The notes beneath the pieces were generated by a model, which did no database searches, had not been told where the DNA came from, and saw only the letters and a program-made list of their open reading frames with translations. Positions 40,290 to 52,600 of a stretch of DNA of 64,000 nt are shown here, one piece after another (the first letter of the stretch is position 1; the number at the start of each line of letters is the position of its first letter). Origin of the DNA: Syngnathus acus (Eukaryota > Chordata > Actinopteri > Syngnathiformes > Syngnathidae); assembly GCF_901709675.1 (NCBI RefSeq), contig NC_051090.1:5721842-5785841 (forward strand), given 5' to 3'. The translations under genes and the position numbers were made by a program.

Positions 40290-41112
40290 CAGGGGTCGGC
40301 AACCCATGGCTCCGGAGCCACATGTGCTCTTTCATCCTTCTGTTGTGGCTCCCTGTGACTTTGGAGAATAATTAGTATTTTATAAAAAATTAAATTTTAT
40401 TTTAGTTTGTTCATTTTAAAATATAATTCTGAATTCGAAGATTATGGTAAACTTGTAACATTAAAATGAAACATTTTTAATATTTTTACCGCCCAAAATA
40501 TGCGTCACATCCGCCGATGTGCGGCATTCGAATTCCTGGCATCCCTCACGTCTGGCAGCCGGCGCTTTTCCAGCACACTACCAGCGTGATAACTATATAT
40601 TAAGTGAAGTGGTCCTTTTTTTTAATTCAGGAGGAGAACTGGCTGCACACTCCAGTACACGCGACGGGACAGAAGCAGACTGCGCATTTTTTTGGTTTGC
40701 ATTGTTCGTTCCGTGCTGGTGGATAATATTTGGAGAAGTTTGGATTTTTATCTCATAAATAAGAGGACAGGTGACTGCAGGCTGTTTGCATTTTTTGTTC
40801 AGTGGGTTGGGTAAGTTTGGATTTTTATTTCTTAAATACGAGGACTCAGTCACCGGGTATTTTATTTGAAATTAAGCATCAACCAAGTGTAAAATGCTTT
40901 TTATTACATGCAGAAATAAAATTCTGTGTTCTCTGCAGCAGTTCGTTGATTTCATTTTCATAAATGCAATAGTTTTTTGTACATAGCATAATATATACGT
41001 ACATGCATAATATATATAATGATGTCAAAATGGGTTGTGGCTCCGGGTGCTTTCTTTTCATTGGGGGGCGGTCCCAAATGGCTCTTTGAGTAAAAAAGGT
41101 TGTCGACCCCTG
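40290..41112. mobile_element. Nonautonomous hAT-type DNA transposon
   Basis: The ends CAGGGGTCGGCAACCC and (inverted) CAGGGGTCGACAACCT form terminal inverted repeats matching at 14 of 16. The flanking 8-base sequences AACTAGGC and ATCTAGCC match at 6 of 8, fitting an aged hAT target duplication. No transposase frame is intact within 823 bases. It sits at the right edge of the telomere-like array. Confidence 0.75.
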
Positions 41113-41120
41113 ATCTAGCC

Positions 41121-42789
41121 CGACCAAGCCCCGAACCCTAAGTGTGAACCATCCTAAGCATGATCCTATCCAGTAGATCGAAAATAAAGCCTACCAAACC
41201 ACCCGCCATTTTTTTTCTCTACTCAAATAAGAAGTCCGTTTTTGCATCTTCAATTGCATTCTACAAGTACATGAAACATATTGAGGAAGTTACTTGTGAG
41301 AGCCAGTAGAGGGAAGTCTTGTCTAACAAATAAACGGCTTGTGTCAATAGCTGCGGGAAATATCAACTCGTGTTTTTATTACATTCTTTAATTATTTTTC
41401 TCAATATTTGCTTACAAAAAATATGGCTGCAATTAACTCGAGGGGGATTTATATCTTGGTGGTTTGAATGGCAAATGACATCAGATGATGAGGTTTATCT
41501 ACACTATAGATTCTGTAGACAGCATATAAACTCAGACCCACAAATTTAAAAAATCCCTGCCACAGTTTGGCTTTAGGCAGAAGTGGTTCTCCTCAACCAA
41601 AGTAATCAAGCTTGTTTACCTGCCGGTTTAATTTGGTTCGTTTAAAAGAAAAATATCATGCTCACAAGCGCCCACTGCTGGCCAATTTAGCTCCACAGGT
41701 AAAGTATTCGGAATCAACCATCATGAGACTCCCTGACCTCTGCTGTGCAATTTTAGTAGAAAGTAAGAGCGTGAAAAGACAGAAAGCTGGTACATTTAGC
41801 GGCAGTGAATGCACAAGCACACGTCCACTGATGAAGAATTAGAGCGGGGACAGATAAATAGCCACAGGCTGTCAGAGCAGCGCCGGCAGAGCGACAAAAA
41901 AATCCATTTGGATTATGACTCCATACATAAAACCCATTTTCATTTTTCACAGCCGCAGTTGGAATAACAAATAGATAGCAGGTCAAAAGAAAACAATGAC
42001 TGAATTTAGAGTCTTGGCTCGGGCGTCTAACTTAAAACCACAGTGAAGCAGCAGGCAGGCCACGCAGGCCATGAACGGGGCGCCGTTGTCACGTGACAGA
42101 TCGCACCGACCAATTGACTGGAGATAAATTCATTTACTTCTATAAATTCCACTCCATTGCTTAAATTTCATCAATCATTGACAAATAAATGGTAAACTCA
42201 TAGAGTTATTGAGGGTGTTTATTTACTCAGTTGCATTCGTACAATTTCAAACCATTGTTCGGAGTCGTTTTAACGGAAAGTATGGCTGTGAATCCTTATT
42301 GGTACAATACCGCCTCTCACAGGTCACTCTTGGTACTACAACAGACATCTGGCTTGCGCGAGGAGAGTTACTTTAGTGTGCCTTTGATTAATACTCCGTG
42401 TGTGCGTGCGTGTCAGGTGAGGTGTGTTAAATGGGGCCTCCTCGCTGTATGCGTTAATAACAAAACACCCTTGGAAAGTATTGATTGGCCAATCTCATTC
42501 CCATCTGTCCTTCGAAGGCTCCCTTCATCATTCTGGTCCAGGAGCGCCCTTCACCCAAGCGCTTCCTCCCGCTGCCCCCCAATGGCTCCCTCTTTAAGCG
42601 CCACCTAACACCACCACCTCGCTGTCAGCCCCTCCACCATATGGTAATAGCGATCCGTGTGAATCATCGCCACAGTGATTGTCAAGTTCGGTTTGGTTCC
42701 GGCAAAGTTGGACAAGGTCAACAAAAAGGCATTTGCATTGAACACGCATTTAACAAAATGTTATTTCCTTCTCTCTGACGTTTTCTGGG
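41121..42789. other. Unassigned region between repeat blocks
   Basis: No gene or clear repeat is seen in this 1.7 kb. Open frames at 42231-42608 and nearby lack start context, splice partners and recognisable domains. Confidence 0.45.
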
Positions 42790-43977
42790 GTACCTAATAA
42801 CTTTATGCATTTTTGTACGTGTCAAGAATGTGTATTTGACTACTTGCTCTTTATTTTGGGGGACAACAACACATATTACACAACGTAAAACACACATACA
42901 TATTGTCATATAAAGCAGTTAACGAAATGTCAGATTTATGTTTTCATGCCCAAAAAATTAAACGGGGTTTCCGTTCATATGACTTCAGTAGGTGTCGGTA
43001 ATGCCCACTGAAGCTGGTGCCACCTCGCCGTAAAACAAAACGAAGAAGAAAATGACGTCACTTCCCGTGCACGAACGAGTCGTGAATTGCATTTCCTGTT
43101 CCCCAACTGAACGGATCTATGAGTGACCGAGTTAATGATTTGCATTTCCAGGTCATCGCGAGAACGGATCAGTGAGGGAACGAATCCTGACTTTCCCGTT
43201 CGCGAACGAGTCAATGGGTCAACTGCCTTCCTTCCCCCCGTGCATCAACGGATCAGTCAGCGAACGTGTTGCGTCTTCCTCCTGGCGTGGACTATGTAAA
43301 CCAGAATGTCGATTTACGATTTGCCAAGAAAAGAAAGAACCACTCACTGAAACACCACGTCTTTTATGCGCGTTTTCTCCAAGCTAACGGCTAACTTTAT
43401 TGCATGAAGGGATGCGCCGTTATGCAACAACGGGGAGATTATGCTTCTCTTTGGGTAATCTTGATTTGATCACACTTATAGTCGTTTTTAAATAACGTGT
43501 ATGCATATATACGCCTAAATATTGTTTCCAATATATCTACTGCAATTTCACATTGGATTGCTGGTTTGAAATTTACTTTTATTTTTAATAAACATTTGTT
43601 AAAACTTGTCTGGTGTTTTATTCCTTGTTTTTATAATCGCCAATTAAAACATAAAAATCAGATCAAATCAATTGGTTAACTGCTTTATATGACAATATGT
43701 GTATGTATATCTACTGCAATTTCACATTAGATTGCTGGTTTGAAATTTACTTTTATTATTATTATTATTTTAATAAACATTAAAAACCTGTTAAAACTTG
43801 TCTGGTGTTTTATTCCTTGTTTTTATTTTTTTGGGCATGAAAACAAAAAATTGACATTTGGTTAACTGCTTTATATATGTACATGTGTTTTACGTTGTGT
43901 AAAATGTGTTGGTGTCCCCGAAAATAAAGAGCAAGTAGTCAAATCCACATTCTTGACACGTACAAAAAATACATAAA

Positions 43978-44388
43978 GTTATTAGGTACACCTGAAAATG
44001 GTGGTGTACCTAATGTAGTGTCTGTGTGACGTCACAGATCAACCAGTCAATCAGGAGGTGGGGGTGTGGCACTTTTCACTTTCAGTTCAGCTTTGGCCAT
44101 GATTTTTCCGAATGAACTGGCCTGTTATTAGGTACACTTGAAAATGGCGGTGTACCTAATGGAGTGTCCAAGTGACGTCACAGATCAAACAGCCAATCAG
44201 AAAGTGGGGGTGAGGGCGGGTGTGGCACTTTTCACTTTCAGTTAAGCTTTGGCCATGATATTTCCCTAATGAACTGGCCTGTTATTAGGTACACTTGAAA
44301 ATGGCGGTGTACCTAATGGAGTGTTCAAGTGACGTCACAGATCAAACAGCCAATCAGAAAGTGGGGGTGAGGGCGGGTGTGGCACTTT
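43978..44388. repeat. Direct repeats of about 146-157 bases
   Basis: Three copies start with GTTATTAGGTACAC (43978, about 44124, about 44281). Each contains GGTGTACCTAATG, TGACGTCACAGATCAA, a CAATCAG segment and GTGTGGCACTTTTCAC. Copies 2 and 3 are nearly identical. Confidence 0.85.
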
Positions 44389-45410
44389 TCACTTAAACCA
44401 AGGGTGCCGTCCTCCAATCCTCGAAGGGCCGCGTTCCAACATGTTTTCCAAGTGACCCTCGTTAAGCGCACCTGCGTGAAAAGTTTTAGCTCCTTTCACG
44501 TGCTGCAGGAGCTAAAACTTTTCACGCAGGTGCACTTAACGAGGGAATCACACAGACACTCCATTAGGTACACCGCCATTTTCAAGTGTACCTAATAACA
44601 GGCCACTTTATTAGGGAAATATCATGGTCAAAGGTCACAGGTGTCAAGCTCTAGTCCTCGGGGCCGCGTTCCAACATGTTTTCCAAGTGACCCTCGTTAA
44701 GTGCACCTGCGTGAAAAGTTTTAGCTCCTTTCACGTTCTGCAGGAGCTAAAACTTTTCACGCAGGTGCATTTAACGAGGGAATCACACAGACACCCCATT
44801 AGGTACACCGCCATTTTCAAGTGTACCTAAAAACAGGCCACTTTATTAGGGAAATATCATGGTCAAAGGTCACAGGTGTCAAGCTCTAGTCCTCGGGGCC
44901 GCGTTCCAACATGTTTTCCAAGTGACCCTCGTTAAGTGCACCTGCGTGAAAGGTTTTAGCTCCTTTCACGTTCTGCAGGAGCTAAAACTTTTCACGCAGG
45001 TGCATTTAACGAGGGAATCACACAGACACTCCATTAGGTACACCGCCATTTTCAAGTGTACCTAAAAACAGGCCACTTTATTAGGGAAATATCATGGTCA
45101 AAGGTCACAGGTGTCAAGCTCTAGTCCTTGGGGCCACGTTCCAACATGTTTTCCAAGTGACCCTCGTTAAGCGCACCTGCGTGAAAACTTTTAGCTCCTT
45201 TCACGTTCTGCAAGAGCTAAAACTTTTCACGCAGGTGCACTTAACGAGGGAATCACACAGACACTCCATTAGGTACACCGCCATTTTCAAGTGTACCTAA
45301 TAACAGGCCACTTTATTAGGGAAATATCATGGTGTCAGGTGTCAAGCTCTAGTCCTCGGGGCGGCGTTCCAATATGTTTTCCAAGTTACCCTCGTTAAAC
45401 ACACACAACC
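44389..45410. repeat. 235-base tandem repeat with a long internal hairpin
   Basis: Units recur with a period of exactly 235 bases (equivalent points 44624, 44859, 45094), a little over four copies in all. Each contains an inverted repeat of about 38 bases (CCCTCGTTAAG...TTTTAGCTCC and its complement) around a short loop with TTTCACGT, plus TTAGGTACAC/GTGTACCTAA motifs. The 68-residue frames repeated here come from the tandem unit. Confidence 0.93.
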
Positions 45411-45482
45411 GATCCTAAAGATTTTCACTTAACTGGAATGCACATCACTAGTACAAAACAGTGCAAGCAATTGTAGGCTGCC

Positions 45483-45560
45483 GGGCGAAATAGCCGACTG
45501 GTTAGTGACTCGGGCTCTTGCTCGGTAAGAACTTGGTTCGATCCCAAGTGTGAGAATATA
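45483..45560 (+). mobile_element. tRNA-like SINE head
   Basis: GAAATAGCCGACTGGTTAGTGAC resembles an A box and GAACTTGGTTCGATCCC is a good B box about 35 bases later. Pairing is incomplete, so a SINE head or tRNA pseudogene is more likely than a working tRNA. Confidence 0.45.
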
Positions 45561-45892
45561 CCTGCTTTAGTTGTGCAATTAACCCTTTATTTATTTATTC
45601 TTTGTTTTTAACCTCGTGTAGTGTACCTATTAAAGTGTCCATGAGGTGTACCTACACATATTGTCATATAAAGCAGTTAACCAAATGTCTGATTTTTATG
45701 TTTTAATTGGCGAATATAAAAACAAGGAATAAAACACCAGACAAGTTTTAACATAAATGTTTATTAAAAATAACATTAAAAGTAAATTTCAAACCAGCAA
45801 TCCAATGTGAAATTTCAGTAGATATATTGGATAACAATATTTAGGCGTGTATATGCATACGTTATTTAAAAACTACTATAAGTGTTATACCA

Positions 45893-46092
45893 CCATCCAA
45901 CACCGCCTACCAGCTCAGTGGGCTAGTGGTAGAGTGTCCTCCCTGAGACAGGAAGGTTGTGGGTCCAAACCCCGGCCGGGTCATACCAGAAACTATAAAA
46001 ATGGTACCCATTTCTTCCCTGCTTGGCACTCAGTGTAAGGGGTTGAAATGGGGCTCCGCTGCTGCTCACGATCATTGGGACTTACATTTATA
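45893..46092 (+). mobile_element. tRNA-derived SINE inserted in the right arm of the palindrome
   Basis: A tRNA-like head (CAGCTCAGTGGGCTAGTGGTAGAG, then GGTTGTGGGTCCAAACCC) is followed by a body with CTGCTTGGCACTCAGTGTAAGG, as in common percomorph SINEs. It interrupts the right arm: the left arm reads straight across the matching point near 43465. TTATA occurs at both edges and may be the target duplication. Confidence 0.75.
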
Positions 46093-46660
46093 AAATCAAG
46101 ATTACCCAAAGAGACGCATAATCTCCCCGTTTTTGCATAACGGCGCATCCCTTCATTCAATAAAGTTAGAAGCTAGCTTGGAGAAAACGTGCATAAGTGC
46201 TTCTTTCTTTCCTTGGCAAATCCTAAATCGACATTCTGATTTACATAGTACACGCCAGGAGGGAGACGCAACACGTTCACTGACTGATCCGTTGATGCAC
46301 GGAGGGAAGGAAGGCAGTTCACTCGTTGACTCGTTCGCAAACGGGAAAGTCCCGATTCGTTCCCTCACTGATCCGTTCTCGCGATGAACTGGAAATGCGA
46401 ATCACTAACTCGTTCACTCACAGGTCCGTTCAGTTGGGGAACGGGAAATGCAATTCACGATTCGTTCGTGAACGGAAAGTTACGTCATTTTCTTCTTCGT
46501 TTTGTTTTAAGGCGAGGTGGCAACAGCTTCAATGCGCATTACCGACACCTACTGGTTGAAGTCAAATGAACTGAAAAAACCCCAAAACGAATCACTCTCG
46601 TTCACTGAAAAGAGTCGTTCTTTTGAATGAATCGTTCACTCACGAGCCAACACTACGTTA

Positions 46661-49600
46661 CAATGCTTTCCAAATTAATTATCATTTGGGGAATACCAAG
46701 AGCGTTCTGGTTTATTCCTTGCTGTCGCAGTTCTAAATGTCGACTTAAAACTAGCCCTGAGGACATGCTAACCATTCATCTAGTGTGTTGCCCATCATTT
46801 TTTTTTTGGGTTCATTTGTAGAGAAACTGTTTTCTGCAAACGAAAAGTGCTCTTAAACGGTGACACGATGTCAACACGACTATTCTTGCTCACAATTCCT
46901 TCTCGCACCTTCTTCTCCATCCTTGGTATGTCCACCCACGCTGTTTTCTCACTCTTCACACCAGCACCATCTCTTCCTTCATCTTTTCCAGCTGCCATTT
47001 TTCCTCATCTCTCAGCGCTTCGAGTCTCCTTCCTCCTCTTCCAGAACCATCAAATGAAGATTAAAGAGCCTTCACTCACTCTCTCACCCACATATACACA
47101 CACTGAGAAGCACACACACATACGCTCCCTCAGGAAAGCTCCACACAATTATGTCTAGAATGGGATTCATTCTCAGCCTTCAACAACTCATTAAGCGCAT
47201 ATTGCAAATTGTATGTTTCAGCAGAAAGCATTGATGAGGAACACTGGCAGCGGCGAGCTTCTGGGGAGGCCAGAATGATTCTCAGGCGTGCTACCACTTC
47301 ATTTGCATTTCACATATACATTGAATGTATTTTCAGTGTCCTGGCAATTGGAGTGGGGATGGGGGTGAGGTGCATATAACCACACAGTGACCGACAGGTC
47401 GAATATCCCCTAACTATTTTATTTGCTCTCGGCATTGCGGTAAAAAAAATAATGATAGACACACGCACGCATAATTTATGCAGTTAGCGGCAACACTAGT
47501 TTGCTAGTCAAATCATACAATGTCAAGCTTGGGTAATTTGGCATTACACACTGAATATACATCCAGGATAGTTGTACTAACATAATAGAGTTAACTTTTG
47601 ATTGACACCCTCATCTATCATTTTAACAATCGACACTATTGCGTTAAATGCAAAAGCGAGATGTTATTTTCACCTGGCATTTATGCGCTTATTACAAGCC
47701 CCGTCGGAATATACAGTACATTTGACACTATGAATAAAAATACAATTTTAGGTCATGCTTGGTTGCTAGGCACACTAGCATCTACGTTTTGAGTGAATCT
47801 TACAAAATAACTATTTGATTATTCTTATTGCCATTTTTATTTTTTCCCCAGTTTTGTTGGTTTTATGCTTGATGAAAGAAAAAAAAATCCTGGGACATTT
47901 GTATTAATAATTCCACCCTCAATATTAGTTCTCTCATCAACATGTTTTTTTTTGGCATGTCTATCCTAAACAGACCCACAAAAAAACTGGAGAAAAAAAT
48001 CCCCCAAAAAACAGGAAAGAATGTTGCTAATTTGGTTTCAAGTGTTCATTTAGCAGTATTTGACAATTTTGGTTTTAAGCCCTAAAATATGGCCCACAAC
48101 TTTTATTTTGGCTCCTGGTAGTGAGCCAAAGTCTATAAACTAGTATGTTAAATATTATGTGTGGGAGGGGTTAAACTACATAAAACCTTTTTTTTTTTTT
48201 TAATCTGGTCTCTATATCACCGATTGTGTTTGGATCTGGAACGTATCCTCCATGATAAACGACTGGTTCTGTTTGGCTATTTCCAGCCATCCTGCTAGAG
48301 ATTTTGTCTGATTGTTAGCAACCATTTATACAAGCCTGATGGGCGACATGAAATACGAAAAATGTGAGCTTTCATCATGGCGGCGACGTTTGATGACTCG
48401 CCATAAAACACGAAAACTCCAATAAGCGGCTCGGCAAACGTCTCGCGTGTGATGAAAGTCTCGCCCCGAGGAGATTCATAGATGCTCCCACTATGCCCAG
48501 AAATGTATGTATGTAATAACTCCACTCCTGACACTTGGTTTCCTTCAAATACTTGCACAATGTTGAATGTCGTGCAAGTGAGGGATGACGAAAAAAATTA
48601 CGATTCCTTATCTTTTGGTTTGTATTTATTGTCGGGCTTATTAATGTGCTGGAAAGAAACAGTAAATGTGTGTTTGTTGCATCCACACACACTCTTACAT
48701 GACGCAGAATGAGTCAGAGTCTAAAATTAGCATCTCCTTTCCAAGGACTGATTTAATTGAAGATGTTGCATGGGATAGGTTAACAGCATAGTTAGCACAG
48801 CTTGATGGAGCACAAAGAGGGAGAGAACATTCCTTCGGCAGCAGGTCAAACGATGAATGTTGCTCAGCTCCGAGGAGACCGACACTTAAGAGTCGGCATT
48901 ACTGCAACACCCACCCGGTCGGTGTGTGTTCTCAACTTGAAGTAAAAAAAATCAAATAGAAATTACAAATATCGTTGCAGTCAAACGTTATGGTGTTGAT
49001 TCGAATGTTATGTTTCACTATCTTTGTTGCTTTGGCATTAAACTGAAGAAAAAAACAAAAAAAACCCACAAGATGTTTATTGTTTAAATCATTTACTAGC
49101 ATACTAAGCATCGTCAGTGCAAAGAAGTCCAGAAGACTGAAAAAAAGTTTTGAATTGATTGGCCGGTTGGTGTTGTGCTATGCTATGTATCAGGAGATGC
49201 TAGCAGCTGATTGAGCGGACAGAAGGCGCTAGCTAAAACTAGCTAGTAATTAGTTTCTGTAGTGACGCGTAGTAGCAATGCAAGGAGTAAGTTTCCAGAA
49301 CTAAATGTTTAAAGGTAGCCAATTGGAGACTGACTTGGCAGATGACAATTAGCATTTAGCTTCGATAAGCCTGTATCGTAGCAGAATTGGATTTGTGCAA
49401 TTCCAAAAAAATAGAGTCTCATTATGCTAAAGGGTTACTTAAAACAAAATTTGAGTCTTGCAAGCAATAATGGAAGATTGATGATTGGAAGGACTTCAGG
49501 GGCACTGTACCTTGGTGATGATCATTTTTTCCGGTGCATAATTGAAGCACAAATCCATCTAAACAGTAGGAGTGATCAATTTTGCCAATATGCTGGTGAG

Positions 49601-52600
49601 GAAGAAAAGGAGGTAAAGTGGGTCAGGCAGGAGCTTCAGTGGGGGTTAGGATGAAGGGATGCCACAGCCTGTAGAAATATTATTGATGCAGCCCTCGAAG
49701 AATCCCCCCCTCCTCACCCTTTTGACCAGCAATTACACCTCTCCAAATGATGATCCATACCAGCAGAGTAGGCTTGACCGCGGATTGGGGATGGATTGAA
49801 CTCTGTCTCCTCCTCTCCCATCTCTTTCTCCCGCACCGGCCGTCTCTCGCCCCCGTGTTCGCCGATGGAGACGGATGGCACGGGGCCACTGGCCTCGGCC
49901 CCTGCAGATTGATTATTGATCAGCGGGACAGTGATGGATTGAGGGCTGAAGAGGGCTGTGGGTGGAGGCAGAAGAGCAGAAGTGAGAGGATTTCAAGGAA
50001 TTGATGTTGTAAAAGTGGGCTTGAATGATGACACTGCGGCGACAGGAGGTGGGCGCCGCTAAACTGTCACCTCAAGAGGGAGCTATTGACCTAAGCGCTA
50101 CAATTAGAGCCAAGTCGTTTGGCATTTCCTACTTGTGGTAAAAACACATTTTACACATATATTTGATGTAAGAAATATGATCAATGAATAGATTCCATTT
50201 CGTTCCGACTGTAAACAGTTGAAGTAGGTGTCACTGTCTATTGTTGTCTGCTTATCAGCGGTGAGGTATTTGTGAGGTACACGTTTGCTGATGTGTATTT
50301 TGTGTTGAATGAAGCTGCCAGGGAAGATGGCTATCTACCGTTCAGCAATATCAGCTAGGCCCCGGAGAATCACTGCTTTTCTGCAGCCAAGAGGTTAAAC
50401 TGCAATCTCCACACTTTTTTTTTTGAAATTTTATTTTGGAGCCCACTCTACTTTGTTTGTTGTTTTTACTGCTCATCTTCTTTGTGTGTGTGTTTACTCC
50501 CTTTGCACTCCAATGCGTGAATATCAGCGCGCATGATAAAGGAGCAGAAGGAGCCCGTTGGCTGCTATGCATGAGTGTGCTGGAAGCAGATACTGCAGGA
50601 AATAAATGACATGCAGGCGGCTTCCCAGCACAGAGCGTACGCTGGGCGCCATCCCTGCCTGTGTGTCCTACCAAAGTCATTAGTTAGCCATAATGATTGT
50701 ATTCTGCTTTTCAGTTAATTATCATCAACAATTTGTTATGAAGACGCCGTGAGTTCATTTCAACTCCCCTCTCGGGATGCTTCCGTATGTTGCCAGATAT
50801 ACAGTATAATTGACACACCTCAACCCCCCCAGGCAGAGTGGGGGGTAGTGTCCCAAAGGGGAGGGGGGGAAAGGCATCCTCGGTGGATCTCAAAGAGTGG
50901 GAGGACGGAAATTCTGTAAAGTTTGCTGTTGCAATAGTACCAACCTAAAGCCGGATATAAAAATACTGAACGATAAAAAAGTAGTGATTATTTTTTTAAG
51001 TGGAAATTGAAAATTAGGTCATTCAGAGGTATTTTATGTTTAAATGATTTTCTAGGTTCGCCATCTTTTTTGTTGCTGTTTTTTCTGCAAGGAATGTTAA
51101 AATTCATATTGCGTTTTCTTTTATTGGTCAAACTTTCAAAAATGTATTAAAAAATAGATATAAAAAATTATGTGCCAGGAAAAAAATAAGGACATTTTTT
51201 AAATGCGTGTCAAAAATATAATATACCATCTGTGATTAAAATTTGCTTGAGCACTGTAATTATTCAATGCACATGTCCCATACAAACAGCTCAACTAGCT
51301 TTTGACTCCTTACAATTCCAGCCCTTAAAAAAATTAACAAGACATGCTTCCATGAGCAGCATGACATCCTACACATGACCAATTTATCATTGCCACCTAG
51401 AAAAATGCAACCACACATTAACATTTGTGAAGTATTTTCACCAGAGCAGGCACATCAATGAAGATGCATAAACATACAAATATATGCAGACAAATAAGTT
51501 TGCTGGCCGACAGAGAAAAAGTTCCCCAAGCCTCTGATCACAGCTGGGGGTGTGTGTTGCTTCTCACCGCACTCCATGATGGATGGAGGGAAATTGTGCA
51601 AATTAGCTCAAGAGAAGAAGAGGATGAGCAGAATAGAAGTACAAAGTAAGCGTGAAACACGCTCAAGGTCTCCTGATCTTTCAAAGAGGGCGGCCAGCTG
51701 GGTGTTGACTTAGCTTACACACACACACGTGCACACTTTGAAAATTGCTGCAGACTTTTTCTTTTTAAATAAACGGCGGGCTCATTTGAATCAAAGGTAA
51801 TGCAGGAATACAGTAAAGTCGTCTCCATTGCAGGTTCAATGTTTTGTGCTTCCATTATTTAGCAGATTTTATCTCTGTGGTTAATATTGTATTTTGGTGT
51901 AACGTTTGGTGCTCCACTTTCCAAGGGGGGAGGGGGTCAACTGGAAATGTTCGTGTGTCATCCTATTATCATGGGACGCCAAGCCCTAAACAATTGCAGT
52001 GAAGACATTTTATCACAGAGACAAGTCGTTCTGACTTTGTTTGGTTATTTGCTCGAAAAGGCCTGTGTGAGCCACAGTCAGCATTTTTTTCGAATTTTCG
52101 AGTCCAAGCACAAACCAGTTTGCGGATGTTTTTAATCATAGGTCACCGTGAAAGGCAGTGTCTTCCGTTAGCAAAGGAAGTTAGCATTCATAAATTCCCA
52201 CAACATTCTGCGAGGTATCTGCACCTTCAAGGAAGCCAGATTGAAGACTTTTTAAAAGATCTTTTTAAAGCCACATCCATCAAATTTATCATCCGTTACG
52301 AGTGGGTGATGTGGGCTCAAGCCAGCTATCCATTTTCTTTACTGCTGATTCCCGTTTCTGGTCGACTTTTGGAAAAAGGCAGACTATGCTTTGGACTGGA
52401 CACTCAGTCAAACTTCTATTCTATTCTATTGACGAAAATCAACATTATCTTAAAAATATATATATTTTTTTTGGTTATTTTCCAACTAGTTTTGACTTGA
52501 TAGCTTAGCATAAATATATTAAGTTATTCAGTTGAACCCGAAAAATGTCTTTCCGCTCATTTCACTTTCCCTGAGGGTAAAACACAAAACTCTAATTACC

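Larger units (their letters stand above)
42790..46660. mobile_element. Palindromic composite repeat, probably foldback DNA transposon derived
   Basis: Sequence 42960-43680 recurs inverted at about 45660-46590, including a segment with many CGTTCGCGAACG-like palindromes. A second, inner inversion pairs 42791-42960 with 43848-43990. Short direct copies of the TTTATTCCTTG segment occur at about 43535-43640 and 43695-43830. The centre carries TTAGGTACAC/GTGTACCTAA inverted motifs and the tandem repeats listed below. Nothing in it codes for a transposase that I recognise. The mirror-image short frames at 43172-43387 and 46153-46559 arise from the inversion. Confidence 0.7.

Noticed and set aside
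44377-45300. Evenly spaced repeats resembling a CRISPR array or a small tandem gene family
   Set aside because: The whole 235-base unit is repeated without distinct spacers, and the 68-residue frames are shadows of the unit; the genome is also eukaryotic.
45483-45560. Functional tRNA gene
   Set aside because: A and B boxes are present but the acceptor and anticodon stems do not pair properly; more likely a SINE head.
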